In this document: positions 13,691-22,351 of the stretch, in pieces
Layout of the letters: each line of letters begins with the position of its first letter
How positions within the stretch are numbered: the first letter of the stretch is position 1
Source: Cytophagales bacterium
GTDB lineage: Bacteria; Bacteroidota; Bacteroidia; Cytophagales; UBA9547
Length of the DNA stretch: 34,499 bases
Assembly: GCA_013297755.1 (NCBI GenBank)
Contig: JAAFIH010000040.1
Coordinates: 1-34,499, forward strand
Direction of reading: 5' to 3'
Made by a program: the position numbers and the translations under genes
The notes under the pieces: model-generated
What the model saw: the letters and a program-made list of their open reading frames with translations, nothing else
What the model was told of the DNA's origin: nothing
Databases searched by the model: none

Positions 13691-15892
13691 TTATTTAGGA
13701 GCAAATTTTTCTTTAACTATTATTTCATAATCATCTTTTATCAATCGCTCCTTTATGGCATTGGCCACATCTACATCGGCTGTTCCAAAAACGATTACAC
13801 GATTAAAAATGTAAGATTGCGATGTTTTGAATCGTGAACTTGTCCCTCCAGATTCTACTGGTTGCATATATACATCATAGCCTTGACTTTTCAATTTATT
13901 CATTATTTGTTTTACATATCCTACATTTTTGAACGAGCCAATCTGAAAACCATACCCTACTATCGTAGATTCATTGCCTTGATTGTCATAAAAAGTATTA
14001 ACTTTTAGGTTGCTATCATTATTGCCATTATACAAAGGTTTGGATGGTTCAGTAGCTGGTTTTGGGTCTGGTGTAGCATCATTTTTTTCAGTCAATTTTT
14101 TCATAAACTCCGATTTGGGTTCATAAACCAATGATTTTACTTCCAGATCCTTTTTTTCTAATTTCTTATCAGATACATTATATATAATTTCGTTATGTTC
14201 TGAAAGCCTATCTATAAACTCAAAAGTACCATCTTTATTAGGGATAGAGTGATCAATAATACGATTAAATTTATCTACAAGTTCTAAATTTACTTTATAG
14301 GCAGAAAAACTAGGGTTTGCTAGTTCTAATTTGCCAGCCATCAATCGAGTGGCTTCTTTTGAACGATCTTTTAATTCATTGTATCCAAAATTTACTTTTT
14401 CTATCAAACTATCTCTGTTAGTTTTGATTTCATAAGCCATTCTTGATTGTATTCGTGGGTTTCCTACATCGTAAACTATTTTATAGTTACCAGGTTTGAG
14501 GTTTGTAAATGCAAAGTTGCCATTAGATTTTGAACTTTGGCGGGCAGCTACTTTTTTGTCTTTTTGGTCTACCAGCATGATTTGAACATTTTCTCTGCTC
14601 AAATTTGGATTTTTAAATTCCACAAAACCTTCTATATTGTAAGCAAGCGAATCTTTGTGTAATTCGTAAGTAGAATTATGCTGTCTTGTAATTTTGGCAT
14701 CGTTTACGGCATAAGCAAATTCGGCTTCTCGGCAGGGTGGCTGTACTTCAAATGCTACATTAAAATTGGCCTGTTCTAGTCCTTTAAAGTTTACTTTTCC
14801 ATTTTTATCTGGTTTTACAGAAGCCACTTTTTGTCCAAATTGGTCGTACAATACAGCTAATATAGGGCATGGATTGGAGGTTGTGTCTTGGTCTATTTCA
14901 ATATTAATTTCGCCATTTTGAGGCACTACTTGCACATTGTGTTTTATTCCTTCTCTGATATTGACTGCAAAACTAGCCTCTCTACTCAACATTTGTGCTG
15001 GTTGAAAATCATCTTCATAAGGACTCAAAGCAATAATTGGGTCTGGTACTCTGACAGCCTCAGAATCTACTTCAAACTTCATTTTCTTAAATAATCTAAT
15101 AGTAACACCAGCCTTGAGAGCTACATAATTTAATGGATTATTACCATTTTGGGTAAAATAATCTTTAAATAATTTGCCATTTCCAAATGTAGTATGGATA
15201 GAACCTTGTAAGAATACCGATATTTTTTTATTTATTTTAACATCAACCCCTACCCCACCCTGTGGGCCAAACATAGGTGCCATAGTGAGGGTAATTTTCT
15301 CAAAATTTTGATCTATTTGCGATACTGACACTCCTTGTCCACCATAAGTTTCGTTCAATTTTGTAGTTTCTGAATCAAATTCTGTCAAAAACTGGGCTTT
15401 TTGTTGGTAATTGAGCATAGTAGCTCCAAGTCCAAGCAAAATAAAGGGCGAAAATCTTGATTTTGAACTATTTAATAGTGTTATTTTGGCTGTTGCTGAT
15501 ATTCCAATGCCATTCATACTACTTATATTGCGGTTTGTAATAAAAAAACTACCATCTAAACCCAACAATAATCTTTGCTTCAACTTGTATTGCAGCATGC
15601 AACCAAACATAGGGGCTGGTGCAAATCCTTGAAAAATATTTTTTTGTAAAGAAATTATATTGTTGTTTAGATTGATATTGGATTGAAAAAATGCAATACC
15701 AATATAGGGAGAAAAAGAAATTTTGCGTTCAATTTTTTCTGAAAAAGTAATCTTACTTTGTCCATGAAGGCTTTGAATATGCAATATTGCAATAGAAAAT
15801 ACCACAATGAAGGTATTAAACCTCTTTGTAAATAAAAAAAAAATAAAAAATCTTAATTTTAATTGATTCAATTCAAATGGATGTTGATACAA
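13691..15892 (-). CDS. Envelope protein: barrel-like N-terminus, three beta-sandwich repeats, SPOR domain
   Basis: 733-residue secreted or outer-membrane protein. A signal-like hydrophobic stretch is at about 25-45 (ending LHGQ). Residues about 55-270 look like a small outer-membrane barrel (alternating hydrophobic strands, AGVTIRLFKK end). Three carboxypeptidase-regulatory-like beta-sandwich modules follow (about 325-390, 415-480, 515-575; each with a DKNGKVNFKGL or SNGNFAFTNLKPGNY type turn). A Pro/Lys linker leads to a C-terminal SPOR-type domain (about 645-730, YGFQIGSFKNVGYVKQIMNKL). SPOR domains bind denuded peptidoglycan glycan strands, so the protein may tie the outer membrane to the wall. 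The long pre-signal segment (1-24) has no internal Met; the true start is uncertain. Confidence 0.75.
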   Translation of the reverse strand: MYQHPFELNQLKLRFFIFFLFTKRFNTFIVVFSIAILHIQSLHGQSKITFSEKIERKISFSPYIGIAFFQSNINLNNNIISLQKNIFQGFAPAPMFGCMLQYKLKQRLLLGLDGSFFITNRNISSMNGIGISATAKITLLNSSKSRFSPFILLGLGATMLNYQQKAQFLTEFDSETTKLNETYGGQGVSVSQIDQNFEKITLTMAPMFGPQGGVGVDVKINKKISVFLQGSIHTTFGNGKLFKDYFTQNGNNPLNYVALKAGVTIRLFKKMKFEVDSEAVRVPDPIIALSPYEDDFQPAQMLSREASFAVNIREGIKHNVQVVPQNGEINIEIDQDTTSNPCPILAVLYDQFGQKVASVKPDKNGKVNFKGLEQANFNVAFEVQPPCREAEFAYAVNDAKITRQHNSTYELHKDSLAYNIEGFVEFKNPNLSRENVQIMLVDQKDKKVAARQSSKSNGNFAFTNLKPGNYKIVYDVGNPRIQSRMAYEIKTNRDSLIEKVNFGYNELKDRSKEATRLMAGKLELANPSFSAYKVNLELVDKFNRIIDHSIPNKDGTFEFIDRLSEHNEIIYNVSDKKLEKKDLEVKSLVYEPKSEFMKKLTEKNDATPDPKPATEPSKPLYNGNNDSNLKVNTFYDNQGNESTIVGYGFQIGSFKNVGYVKQIMNKLKSQGYDVYMQPVESGGTSSRFKTSQSYIFNRVIVFGTADVDVANAIKERLIKDDYEIIVKEKFAPK

Positions 15893-16031
15893 GTTTAAAA
15901 CAATGATTTTTGATTTTTATACATTAATTTGAATTTAACCAATATATCACATTCAAAAGTAAAACAATAAACGAAAATTTACAAAATTTGAGGTGTTATT
16001 TTAACCTATTTTATTACAAAAATACTTTTTC

Positions 16032-16060
16032 AAAAAAAAAGACCTACAAAAGTAGGTCTT
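16032..16060 (-). terminator. Rho-independent terminator of dnaA
   Basis: On the minus strand AAGACCTAC pairs with GTAGGTCTT around a 4-nt loop and runs into a T-tract (complement of the A-run at 16032-16040). It lies 8 bp after the dnaA stop. Confidence 0.9.
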
Positions 16061-16067
16061 ATATTGA

Positions 16068-17495
16068 CTAATGTATTGGATTTTTGAGCTTCATTTTCTT
16101 TTGAAGCTCTGTTAGTTGTAACTTAAATTTTTTGTCGGTTACCAACATATCCTGCACAGATTCTATGGAATGAATGACAGTACTATGATCACGACCGCCA
16201 AAATGCAGCCCAATAGTTTTGAGCGAAAGTGTAGTATGATTTTTGGCTAAATAAATACCAACCTGACGTGGAATCACAAATTCTTTTTTGCGAGACTTGC
16301 TAGTCATGTCATTCATGGTTATTTCAAAAAAATCGCATACAGCTTTTTGAATAAACTCAATATTGATTTCTAACGATATATCTTGTACAATTTTGTTTAC
16401 ACTTTGGCGAGCCAAATCCAAGTCAATTTCTTTTTTATTCAAAGATGATTCTGCAATCAATCTTATAATTACTCCCTCGAGTTCACGTATGTTGGTGTCT
16501 ACGCTAGCAGCTATGTATTCTATCACATCCATGGGCAATTCAACGGCCTCTTGCTCCATTTTTTGTTGGATAATCGCCATTTTAGTTTCAAAATCAGGCT
16601 GTTGCATATCTGCATTGAGCCCCCATTTAAACCTAGACAAAAGTCTTTCTTCCATACCTTTCAAATCTTTGACTGGGCAATCGCTTGTCAAAATGATTTG
16701 ACGATGACTTTGATGTAGTTCATTAAAAATTTTAAAAAACATTTCTTGGGTTTTGTCTTTGCCCGATAGGAATTGAATATCATCAATAATAAGCACATCT
16801 ACACCCAAATAATAAGAAGAGAAATCTTGCATTCCATTGGTACGAATTGACTCCATAAAGTGGTTTACAAATCGCTCAGAAGTTACATAAAGTACTTTTT
16901 TGGTAGGATTTTCCTGCAATATTTTATTACCAATGGCTTGTATTAAGTGGGTTTTGCCAAGGCCAACGCCCCCATAAATAGTCATTGGGTTAAAAGAGGT
17001 AGCGCCAGGTTTATTGGCTATGGCTATACCTGCCGAGCGAGCGAGCCTGTTGCAATCGCCTTCAATAAAATTATCTAAAGTATAATTTGAATTTAGGTTT
17101 GATTTATACCTGGTAACTTCATATTGATTGGCCTCTTGTTGAGATTCCATTCTATTGAGTACCTCATTTTTATAACCTGATATTTTTTTACCAGGGATGT
17201 TCATGGATATAGTACCCGTTTTTTCGTTTCCTTTATCTACTATGATGGAATACTCTAAACGCCCATTAGGGCCAAGTTCTGAGAAAATAGCTTTTTTCAA
17301 TAAATGTACATAATACTCTTCGAGCCACTCATAAAAAAATTGACTTGGAACTTGTATTGTTAGTATATCTGCATCCAAATTGACAGCTTTGACAGGTTTA
17401 AACCAAGTCTCAAAGTTTTTTTCTGAAATGTGTTGCTTAATTATAAGCAGACAATTTTCCCACACTGCACTGCAGTTTTTATCTATCACTACCAT
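16068..17495 (-). CDS. dnaA: Chromosomal replication initiator DnaA
   Basis: 475-residue AAA+ initiator that binds DnaA boxes at oriC and loads the helicase. Domain I is at the N-terminus (SAVWENCLLIIKQHISEKNF), domain III has Walker A GGVGLGKT (175-182) and Walker B LIIDDIQF (235-242), and domain IV has the DnaA signature GGRDHSTV (433-440). The frame extends 20 codons upstream to an ATG at 17555, but 17495 is preferred because it gives the usual family length and begins at the normal domain I. It ends in a strong terminator and is not followed by dnaN or recF, unlike the classical order; dispersal of these genes is common in Bacteroidota. T9SS genes lie upstream on the same strand. Confidence 0.95.
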   Translation of the reverse strand: MVVIDKNCSAVWENCLLIIKQHISEKNFETWFKPVKAVNLDADILTIQVPSQFFYEWLEEYYVHLLKKAIFSELGPNGRLEYSIIVDKGNEKTGTISMNIPGKKISGYKNEVLNRMESQQEANQYEVTRYKSNLNSNYTLDNFIEGDCNRLARSAGIAIANKPGATSFNPMTIYGGVGLGKTHLIQAIGNKILQENPTKKVLYVTSERFVNHFMESIRTNGMQDFSSYYLGVDVLIIDDIQFLSGKDKTQEMFFKIFNELHQSHRQIILTSDCPVKDLKGMEERLLSRFKWGLNADMQQPDFETKMAIIQQKMEQEAVELPMDVIEYIAASVDTNIRELEGVIIRLIAESSLNKKEIDLDLARQSVNKIVQDISLEINIEFIQKAVCDFFEITMNDMTSKSRKKEFVIPRQVGIYLAKNHTTLSLKTIGLHFGGRDHSTVIHSIESVQDMLVTDKKFKLQLTELQKKMKLKNPIH

Positions 17496-17871
17496 TTTTT
17501 CTGTAATTATTTTTTTTCTAAAAGCTTGTCTTGTAGAAGACGCTTCAAAAGTCATAATAAATTTTCATAAAAAAAAATGCACATTTTTTTTGGATATTCC
17601 AATGTGTTGAAAACTTTATAATTTAGGGGTTTATACTTAAAAGTTCTTGGAATATTACAACGAATACTACAAAAAATCAAATCTCTGCCAAAGTCAATTT
17701 TGAAATCTGCCATTTTAGCAAATCCTTGATAATCAGGGTATTACATATATACAAATTTTTATGACTAATTTTTTTAATATTTTTTTTATCACTTTTTAAA
17801 TTTATTAAACCCTAAATAGTGATATTTTAGGGAAAACACTGTATTCTACTTTTATGTATCGGTTTTGCGAT
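17496..17871 (-). other. Gene-free stretch upstream of dnaA
   Basis: 376 bp, very A/T-rich. It holds a hairpin, CCCTAAA (17810-17816) against TTTAGGG (17826-17832), which on the minus strand lies 40 bp after the plug gene stop and is followed by T-rich sequence, so it probably ends the porP-plug transcript. I see no cluster of DnaA boxes (TTATNCACA) and no exact TAnnTTTG on the minus strand, so no origin and no dnaA promoter can be called with confidence. Confidence 0.5.
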
Positions 17872-19155
17872 TTATTGTCCATTATATTTCATATAATTAT
17901 AGCCAATTATCATGTCATATCTGCCTCCAATAGGGCGATTATACACTATTATTTCATATACATTTTCGGTTTGGGCAGAGCTTCCTTCCAATACTTGATA
18001 ATCTATCTCGTTCGATTTTTGATTTTTTACTCCATATACATAGTTGTAATATCCCATTTTCAATTTTGTCTTCAAAGTATAACCAGCTCCATCGTAATTC
18101 ATTTTAAATACTGGGCTAGGTTTATAGTTATTCATCCCACCTAATACATAAACTTCGCCATATTGCATCACAGATTTAAGATTAAAATTGACCCACACAT
18201 AATCTGGGTCTTGAAATGCTGCTCCAACTTCATTATTGGCTATTACATATCGGCCATTGGCATCAAATCCAAAACTATATACTTGAGAATTGCGTTCTTT
18301 TTCTTGCATTAAATACACATTTATTTCTCCTGCATTCATATCTATACGCTCAATATTCATAGATTGAGAGTATACTTTTCGACAATCAAAAAATCGAAAT
18401 TCTTTGCCTCCTGGAAAATTATTCTCTAAATTAAAAAAATTGTAATCCAAAATCCTTTCTGCTTCTTTTACATATAATGGTTTCAAATCAAGCATATTGT
18501 CCCAACGATAATTTTGACGAACCACAGTTTTTATATCTTGTAATGGATTGTAAATAGAGGCATAATTATCATATCGAATAGTAAAATCAATTTGCTGATG
18601 TGTGTATCGCTCTGCAATGCCGGTAGACAGCTTGGGTTCTGATTGAATGATTATTTTTTCTTCATACACCAAAAAACGCATCGAAAAAGCCAAATCTTCA
18701 ATATTTCCATTTTTATAAACTATTAATAAAAAATTGCCTGAAATTTTAATTTTTGGTAATACAAATCTGTAATGCACATATTTTTCTCTTGTATTGAATG
18801 ATAAATTATATTGAGTAATAATTTGATCATTCATAAATTCTTTTAAATACTCGCTATCAATTAAATCATTAGGTGTCCAATCTGAATTACAATTTATAAT
18901 TTTGTAATAATAGGAATAAGACTGAGAACCAATATCATCAAATTCGCACTGTAAACCAAATTTTTGATTCAAAGCCATGATGGGCGGCATCAATGTTTGG
19001 TCTGGCTCGTTTGTGTTTAGATACAACAATGGAGTTCTGATAGAAGACATATATATATGGTCTTCGTATTTGAGATTTGTTTGAGAAAAGGCTTTACTTA
19101 AAAAAAAATATAAACTAAAAATTAGAACTAAATTTTGAAATCTAAACAAAATCAT
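17872..19155 (-). CDS. Type IX secretion system plug protein (DUF5103)
   Basis: 427-residue secreted protein with a signal peptide (about 1-25, ending AFSQ). It matches by eye the DUF5103 family: two beta-rich domains, with ITQYNLSFNTREKYVHYRF (about 134-152) in the first and MNAGEINVYLMQEKER plus FDANGRYVIANNEVGAAFQDPDYVWVNF (in parts) in the second. Members of this family are the Plug protein that closes the lateral channel of the SprA translocon from the periplasmic side. It lies 51 bp downstream of the PorP/SprF gene on the same strand, so the two are probably one transcript; both act in T9SS. Length is normal. Confidence 0.85.
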   Translation of the reverse strand: MILFRFQNLVLIFSLYFFLSKAFSQTNLKYEDHIYMSSIRTPLLYLNTNEPDQTLMPPIMALNQKFGLQCEFDDIGSQSYSYYYKIINCNSDWTPNDLIDSEYLKEFMNDQIITQYNLSFNTREKYVHYRFVLPKIKISGNFLLIVYKNGNIEDLAFSMRFLVYEEKIIIQSEPKLSTGIAERYTHQQIDFTIRYDNYASIYNPLQDIKTVVRQNYRWDNMLDLKPLYVKEAERILDYNFFNLENNFPGGKEFRFFDCRKVYSQSMNIERIDMNAGEINVYLMQEKERNSQVYSFGFDANGRYVIANNEVGAAFQDPDYVWVNFNLKSVMQYGEVYVLGGMNNYKPSPVFKMNYDGAGYTLKTKLKMGYYNYVYGVKNQKSNEIDYQVLEGSSAQTENVYEIIVYNRPIGGRYDMIIGYNYMKYNGQ

Positions 19156-19206
19156 ACTTTAAAGAAAATAATTAGACAATCCAAAAGTAAGATTACAATA
19201 ATAAAT

Positions 19207-20277
19207 TTAGTTAGTACCAGAACTTGCTTTTCTTAAAATATCGTATTCGAAATCAGGACATGGAAGAGATTTTGGCAATTTTTTGCCTCTTGTTCTAAAC
19301 ACATACGAAAGATGCAATTCATGTGAGCCACCAGTGCTGTATTGAGTAGAAACCGTAAAGTCATAAGAATAGCCTAAGCCAAGCCCCATATAGCTTGCTC
19401 CAACCAAGAAAACAATAGATTCATTATTTTGTACATTTTGGATTTGGCCTGAGGCCAGTGTTCGCTGAAATTGTTTGAATGGAATACCTCTATACCAAGC
19501 ACCAGCAATCATCCATTTATAGGCCCAATATAGTCCTACATCTACTTGGTCGTTGGAAAGCTGTTTTCTATAACTTATTGTAGGAGTAAGCGACATCATA
19601 GTAGGATTGCCATTGTGCATACCTGCAGTACCAGTGTTTAATATCAAAGGAATTTTATAACCCAAAGCCACAGTAAATCGTATAGGGAGTTTAGCACCAT
19701 TATCAGAACTAGCAAAACGTCCAAAATTAGGCCTATTCAAATGATGTGTAGTAAAAGAAACATACAATCGTTTGGCATAAAAAAGTATTCCAGCCGAAAT
19801 ATCTGGGACTACTTTGGGTGCAAACACAGGTGATACACTTCCCGCCTTGATACCATCATCACTAAGCTGAGAAGTAACAATTTTAGAAGCCAAAGATTGT
19901 TGAATAAAACCACCCTGTAATCCAAAACGAATGGTATTGTTTCGATTGATTCTTAATTCGTAAGCATAAGCAAAATTAAGCCACACACTTTGCACTGCTC
20001 CATCAGCTTGCCTGTCGTACATGAGAGTGCCACCAAATCCACTTCTATATTTATTAGAATAAGTATCAAATGACAAAAGACTTTGAGGTAGATAATTACC
20101 AGGCTGATTAGACCATTGTATTCTATTATGAAGCATCACTCTGTTGGCGTGCCTACTGCCTGCAAATGCAGGATTGAGATACATAGGCACAGAATAAAAC
20201 ATCGAAAATTGAGGATCTTGAGCCCAAGTTTCTATGCTCATTAAAAATACGCAAAGGAATAGTTTATAACCTTTCAA
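19207..20277 (-). CDS. PorP/SprF-family type IX secretion membrane protein
   Basis: 356-residue outer-membrane barrel protein. A signal peptide (about 1-19, ending WAQ) precedes the diagnostic segment DPQFSMFYSVPMYLNPAFAG (21-40), followed by barrel strands (QWSNQPGNY, SFGGT-type turns, NISAGILFY-like) and a final LHLSYVFR strand. In the T9SS, PorP/SprF proteins anchor the gliding or attachment machinery and some cargo to the outer membrane; many paralogs exist and this one could serve a particular adhesin. The start appears to be TTG (20275-20277); the next Met lies at residue 13, which would destroy the signal peptide. It is the first gene of a probable pair with the plug gene. Confidence 0.92.
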   Translation of the reverse strand: MKGYKLFLCVFLMSIETWAQDPQFSMFYSVPMYLNPAFAGSRHANRVMLHNRIQWSNQPGNYLPQSLLSFDTYSNKYRSGFGGTLMYDRQADGAVQSVWLNFAYAYELRINRNNTIRFGLQGGFIQQSLASKIVTSQLSDDGIKAGSVSPVFAPKVVPDISAGILFYAKRLYVSFTTHHLNRPNFGRFASSDNGAKLPIRFTVALGYKIPLILNTGTAGMHNGNPTMMSLTPTISYRKQLSNDQVDVGLYWAYKWMIAGAWYRGIPFKQFQRTLASGQIQNVQNNESIVFLVGASYMGLGLGYSYDFTVSTQYSTGGSHELHLSYVFRTRGKKLPKSLPCPDFEYDILRKASSGTN

Positions 20278-20544
20278 AGTAAAATTTTTACTAAATTATA
20301 GTGTTTAAAGTTATAAAACAAATATTTAAAAAAAATAAATATGAACATTATCTGAAATTTTAATATCTTAAAGAAAATGAGTAAATCAATGATTTAATCA
20401 TACCCTTATTTTGATTTTTTTGAGTAGCCATCAGTTTAAAAAAAATACATTACATTAAAATAATTTAAAAAATCAATTTTAATACTTAAAACAAAGAAAA
20501 TGTTGCAAATTTTAACCATCCAATAATTTGTAATTTCTGATTGA

Positions 20545-20630
20545 ATGCCGCTTACTTTAGAATCAGATTTTCTTTTTCCTTTGAAGAAAGACTGTGATAG
20601 AGGCAAAAAAAAATCTTAAGTAAACGATAT
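20545..20630 (-). repeat. 86-bp element with terminal inverted repeats, copy 2
   Basis: Ends are ATGCCGCTTACTT (20545-20557) and AAGTAAACGATAT (20618-20630). Its reverse complement aligns over its full length with 7841-7927 at about 80 percent identity by hand, including the shared stretches TCGTTTACTTAAG, AGTCTTTCT and GATTCTAAAGTAA. Conservation at both ends and in the middle marks it as a discrete mobile or structured element, not chance. Confidence 0.7.
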
Positions 20631-20822
20631 TGATTGATGAATATAATAATATAATAAAATTGGTTAATTTATATCATTCAAATTTAAAAAAAAAGAATAA
20701 AAAACCATCAAATCAAAAAATAAAGAATCAATACGCTTAAAAAACAAAATAATTTAATAAATAAATGGCTTCATTTTTTTTTATATCAATAAAATTCGTC
20801 TATTTTGCCAAAGTTGTCTTAA

Positions 20823-20843
20823 TTGAAAGTTTGATACTTTCAA
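20823..20843. promoter_or_regulatory. 8-bp inverted repeat upstream of sucD
   Basis: TTGAAAGT (20823-20830) and ACTTTCAA (20836-20843) form a perfect inverted repeat with a 5-bp spacer, 44 bp before the sucD ATG. It follows a shortened -7-like element near 20805, so it would lie in the 5' leader: either a protein operator or an RNA hairpin. No regulator is identified. Confidence 0.4.
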
Positions 20844-20887
20844 TATTAAGATAAAAAACAGTAAATCAAGCTTTTTAAAAAATACCA

Positions 20888-21766
20888 ATGAGCGTATTAG
20901 TTAATAAAAATTCAAAAGTTATAGTTCAAGGTTTTACAGGTACTGAAGGTTCTTTTCATGCACAACAAATGATAGAATATGGTACAAATGTTGTTGGTGG
21001 TGTTACCCCTGGCAAAGGTGGTAGTATCCATTTAGAACGACCAGTATTCAATACAGTAATAGATGCTGTAGAGAAAGCAAATGCCGACACTTCTATTATA
21101 TTTGTACCTCCTGCATTTGCAGCAGATGCCATCATGGAAGCAGCAGATGCTGGAATAAAAGTAATTATTTGTATTACAGAAGGTATACCTGTAAATGATA
21201 TGATTTACGCTAAATCTTACGTAAAATCTAAACCAGGTGTTACTTTAATTGGTCCCAATTGTCCAGGTGTAATTACTGCAGGCGAGGCCAAAGTAGGTAT
21301 TATGCCAGGCTTTATATTCAAATCTGGACGCATTGGTATAGTATCTAAATCGGGTACTTTGACTTACGAAGCCGCTGATCAAATAGTGAAAGCTGGTCTT
21401 GGTATTTCTACTGCTATTGGTATTGGTGGCGATCCAATTATAGGTACTCCTACTAAAGATGCAGTAGAATTGTTGATGAACGACCCAGAAACTGATGCCA
21501 TCGTAATGATAGGTGAAATTGGTGGTAGCTACGAAGCAGACGCTGCTAGATGGGTAAAACAAACAGGAAATAAAAAACCTGTAGTTGGGTTTATTGCTGG
21601 TCAGACTGCCCCTGCTGGACGAAGAATGGGACATGCTGGTGCTATCATTGGTGGTGCTGACGATACTGCTGCCGCTAAAATCAAAATTTTGAAAGAATGT
21701 GGAATTCACGTATCTATGTCGCCAGCCGAAATTGGCGATACTCTCGTGAAAGCCCTAAAAAAATAG
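20888..21766 (+). CDS. sucD: Succinate-CoA ligase, alpha subunit
   Basis: 292-residue alpha subunit of succinyl-CoA synthetase (TCA cycle; succinyl-CoA to succinate with ATP or GTP formation). The CoA-binding motif [10 protein letters not shown] (15-24) is present; GPNCPGVI (122-129) and the phosphohistidine site GHAGAI with His249 are intact. Length equals the norm. The beta subunit gene sucC is not adjacent, so the complex is encoded at two loci, which is common in Bacteroidota. A strong terminator follows 60 bp after the stop. Confidence 0.96.
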   Translation: MSVLVNKNSKVIVQGFTGTEGSFHAQQMIEYGTNVVGGVTPGKGGSIHLERPVFNTVIDAVEKANADTSIIFVPPAFAADAIMEAADAGIKVIICITEGIPVNDMIYAKSYVKSKPGVTLIGPNCPGVITAGEAKVGIMPGFIFKSGRIGIVSKSGTLTYEAADQIVKAGLGISTAIGIGGDPIIGTPTKDAVELLMNDPETDAIVMIGEIGGSYEADAARWVKQTGNKKPVVGFIAGQTAPAGRRMGHAGAIIGGADDTAAAKIKILKECGIHVSMSPAEIGDTLVKALKK

Positions 21767-21826
21767 ATTTTAAATTTAAAAAAAAGTTTCATTTAAGTTA
21801 TTTTCTTTAAAATTGCTTTTGACAAA

Positions 21827-21855
21827 CCCCTTTCCAAAAGAAAGGGGCTTTTTTA
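21827..21855 (+). terminator. Rho-independent terminator of sucD
   Basis: CCCCTTTC (21827-21834) pairs with GAAAGGGG (21840-21847) around CAAAA, followed by C and six T. Confidence 0.95.
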
Positions 21856-22351
21856 TTCTAATCAATTTAATAAACATTTTTTAATATTCAATTACAAATA
21901 CAACCTTCAATTAATTTATGTTACCACTAAAAAAAATACTTGAGGTAGTTGTAGCATCAAACTTTTGAAAAAAGTATAAAAAGTTTGTATTTTAATTTAA
22001 TCCAGGGATGATTATAAGAGCAAACGAATTTAGTATTTTTTAAAAAAAACTTACTCTAAATCCAATTTCTGCTACAATTTTTTTGAATCTAAAGGAAGGG
22101 ACTTTAGATTTTAATTTACAAAATCGTCCTATTATAGTAATATTTTACTATTTTTGTACTTAATATTTTTGAATACTTTTGCCCGCTTACTATACCTTAG
22201 TTCAAAACTTTCGATTTTTTTAAAGAAAAGGGAATTATCTGAAATGAAGTTTCAATAAAATATATCATATCTTGTAAAATTGATACATCTAAAGCAAAAT
22301 TAAAAATCCTCAAATAGCAAATTTTCAAAGTCCGACTTTTTAAGAATATGC
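21856..22351. other. 496-bp gene-free region between sucD and the infB stop
   Basis: No credible ORF. It holds a perfect 9-bp hairpin, AATCTAAAG (22086-22094) against CTTTAGATT (22102-22110) with loop GAAGGGA, and a plus-strand promoter-like pair at 22154-22182 that points at no gene. No clear infB terminator is seen; the hairpin at 22086-22110 may serve, though it is 240 bp from the infB stop. Confidence 0.5.
22154..22182 (+). promoter_or_regulatory. Promoter-like pair with no gene downstream
   Basis: TTTG (22154-22157), 17-bp spacer, TACTTTTG (22175-22182): a good fit to the Bacteroidota consensus, with a spacer inside the usual 17-23 range. Downstream on plus there are only about 170 bp before the antisense 3' end of infB and no ORF, so if active it would make a small or antisense RNA. 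Confidence 0.35.

Larger units (their letters stand above)
20278..20887. other. 610-bp gene-free region between divergent porP and sucD
   Basis: No ORF longer than a few dozen codons was found. The region holds copy 2 of the 87-bp inverted-repeat element (20545-20630), long A/T-rich tracts, and an inverted repeat near sucD (20823-20843). It must contain the promoters of both divergent genes; a shortened -7-like TATTTTG is near 20805 on plus. Confidence 0.6.

Noticed and set aside
17496-17871. Possible oriC next to dnaA
   Set aside because: The stretch is A/T-rich but shows no cluster of TTATNCACA boxes, only one loose match (TTTTCAACA on minus), and no dnaN or rnpA/rpmH context. GC-skew analysis of the whole genome would decide.
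22326-22342. AAAGTC-C-GACTTT palindrome near the infB stop as a terminator
   Set aside because: The usable stem is only about 4 bp and there is no T-tract on the minus strand.
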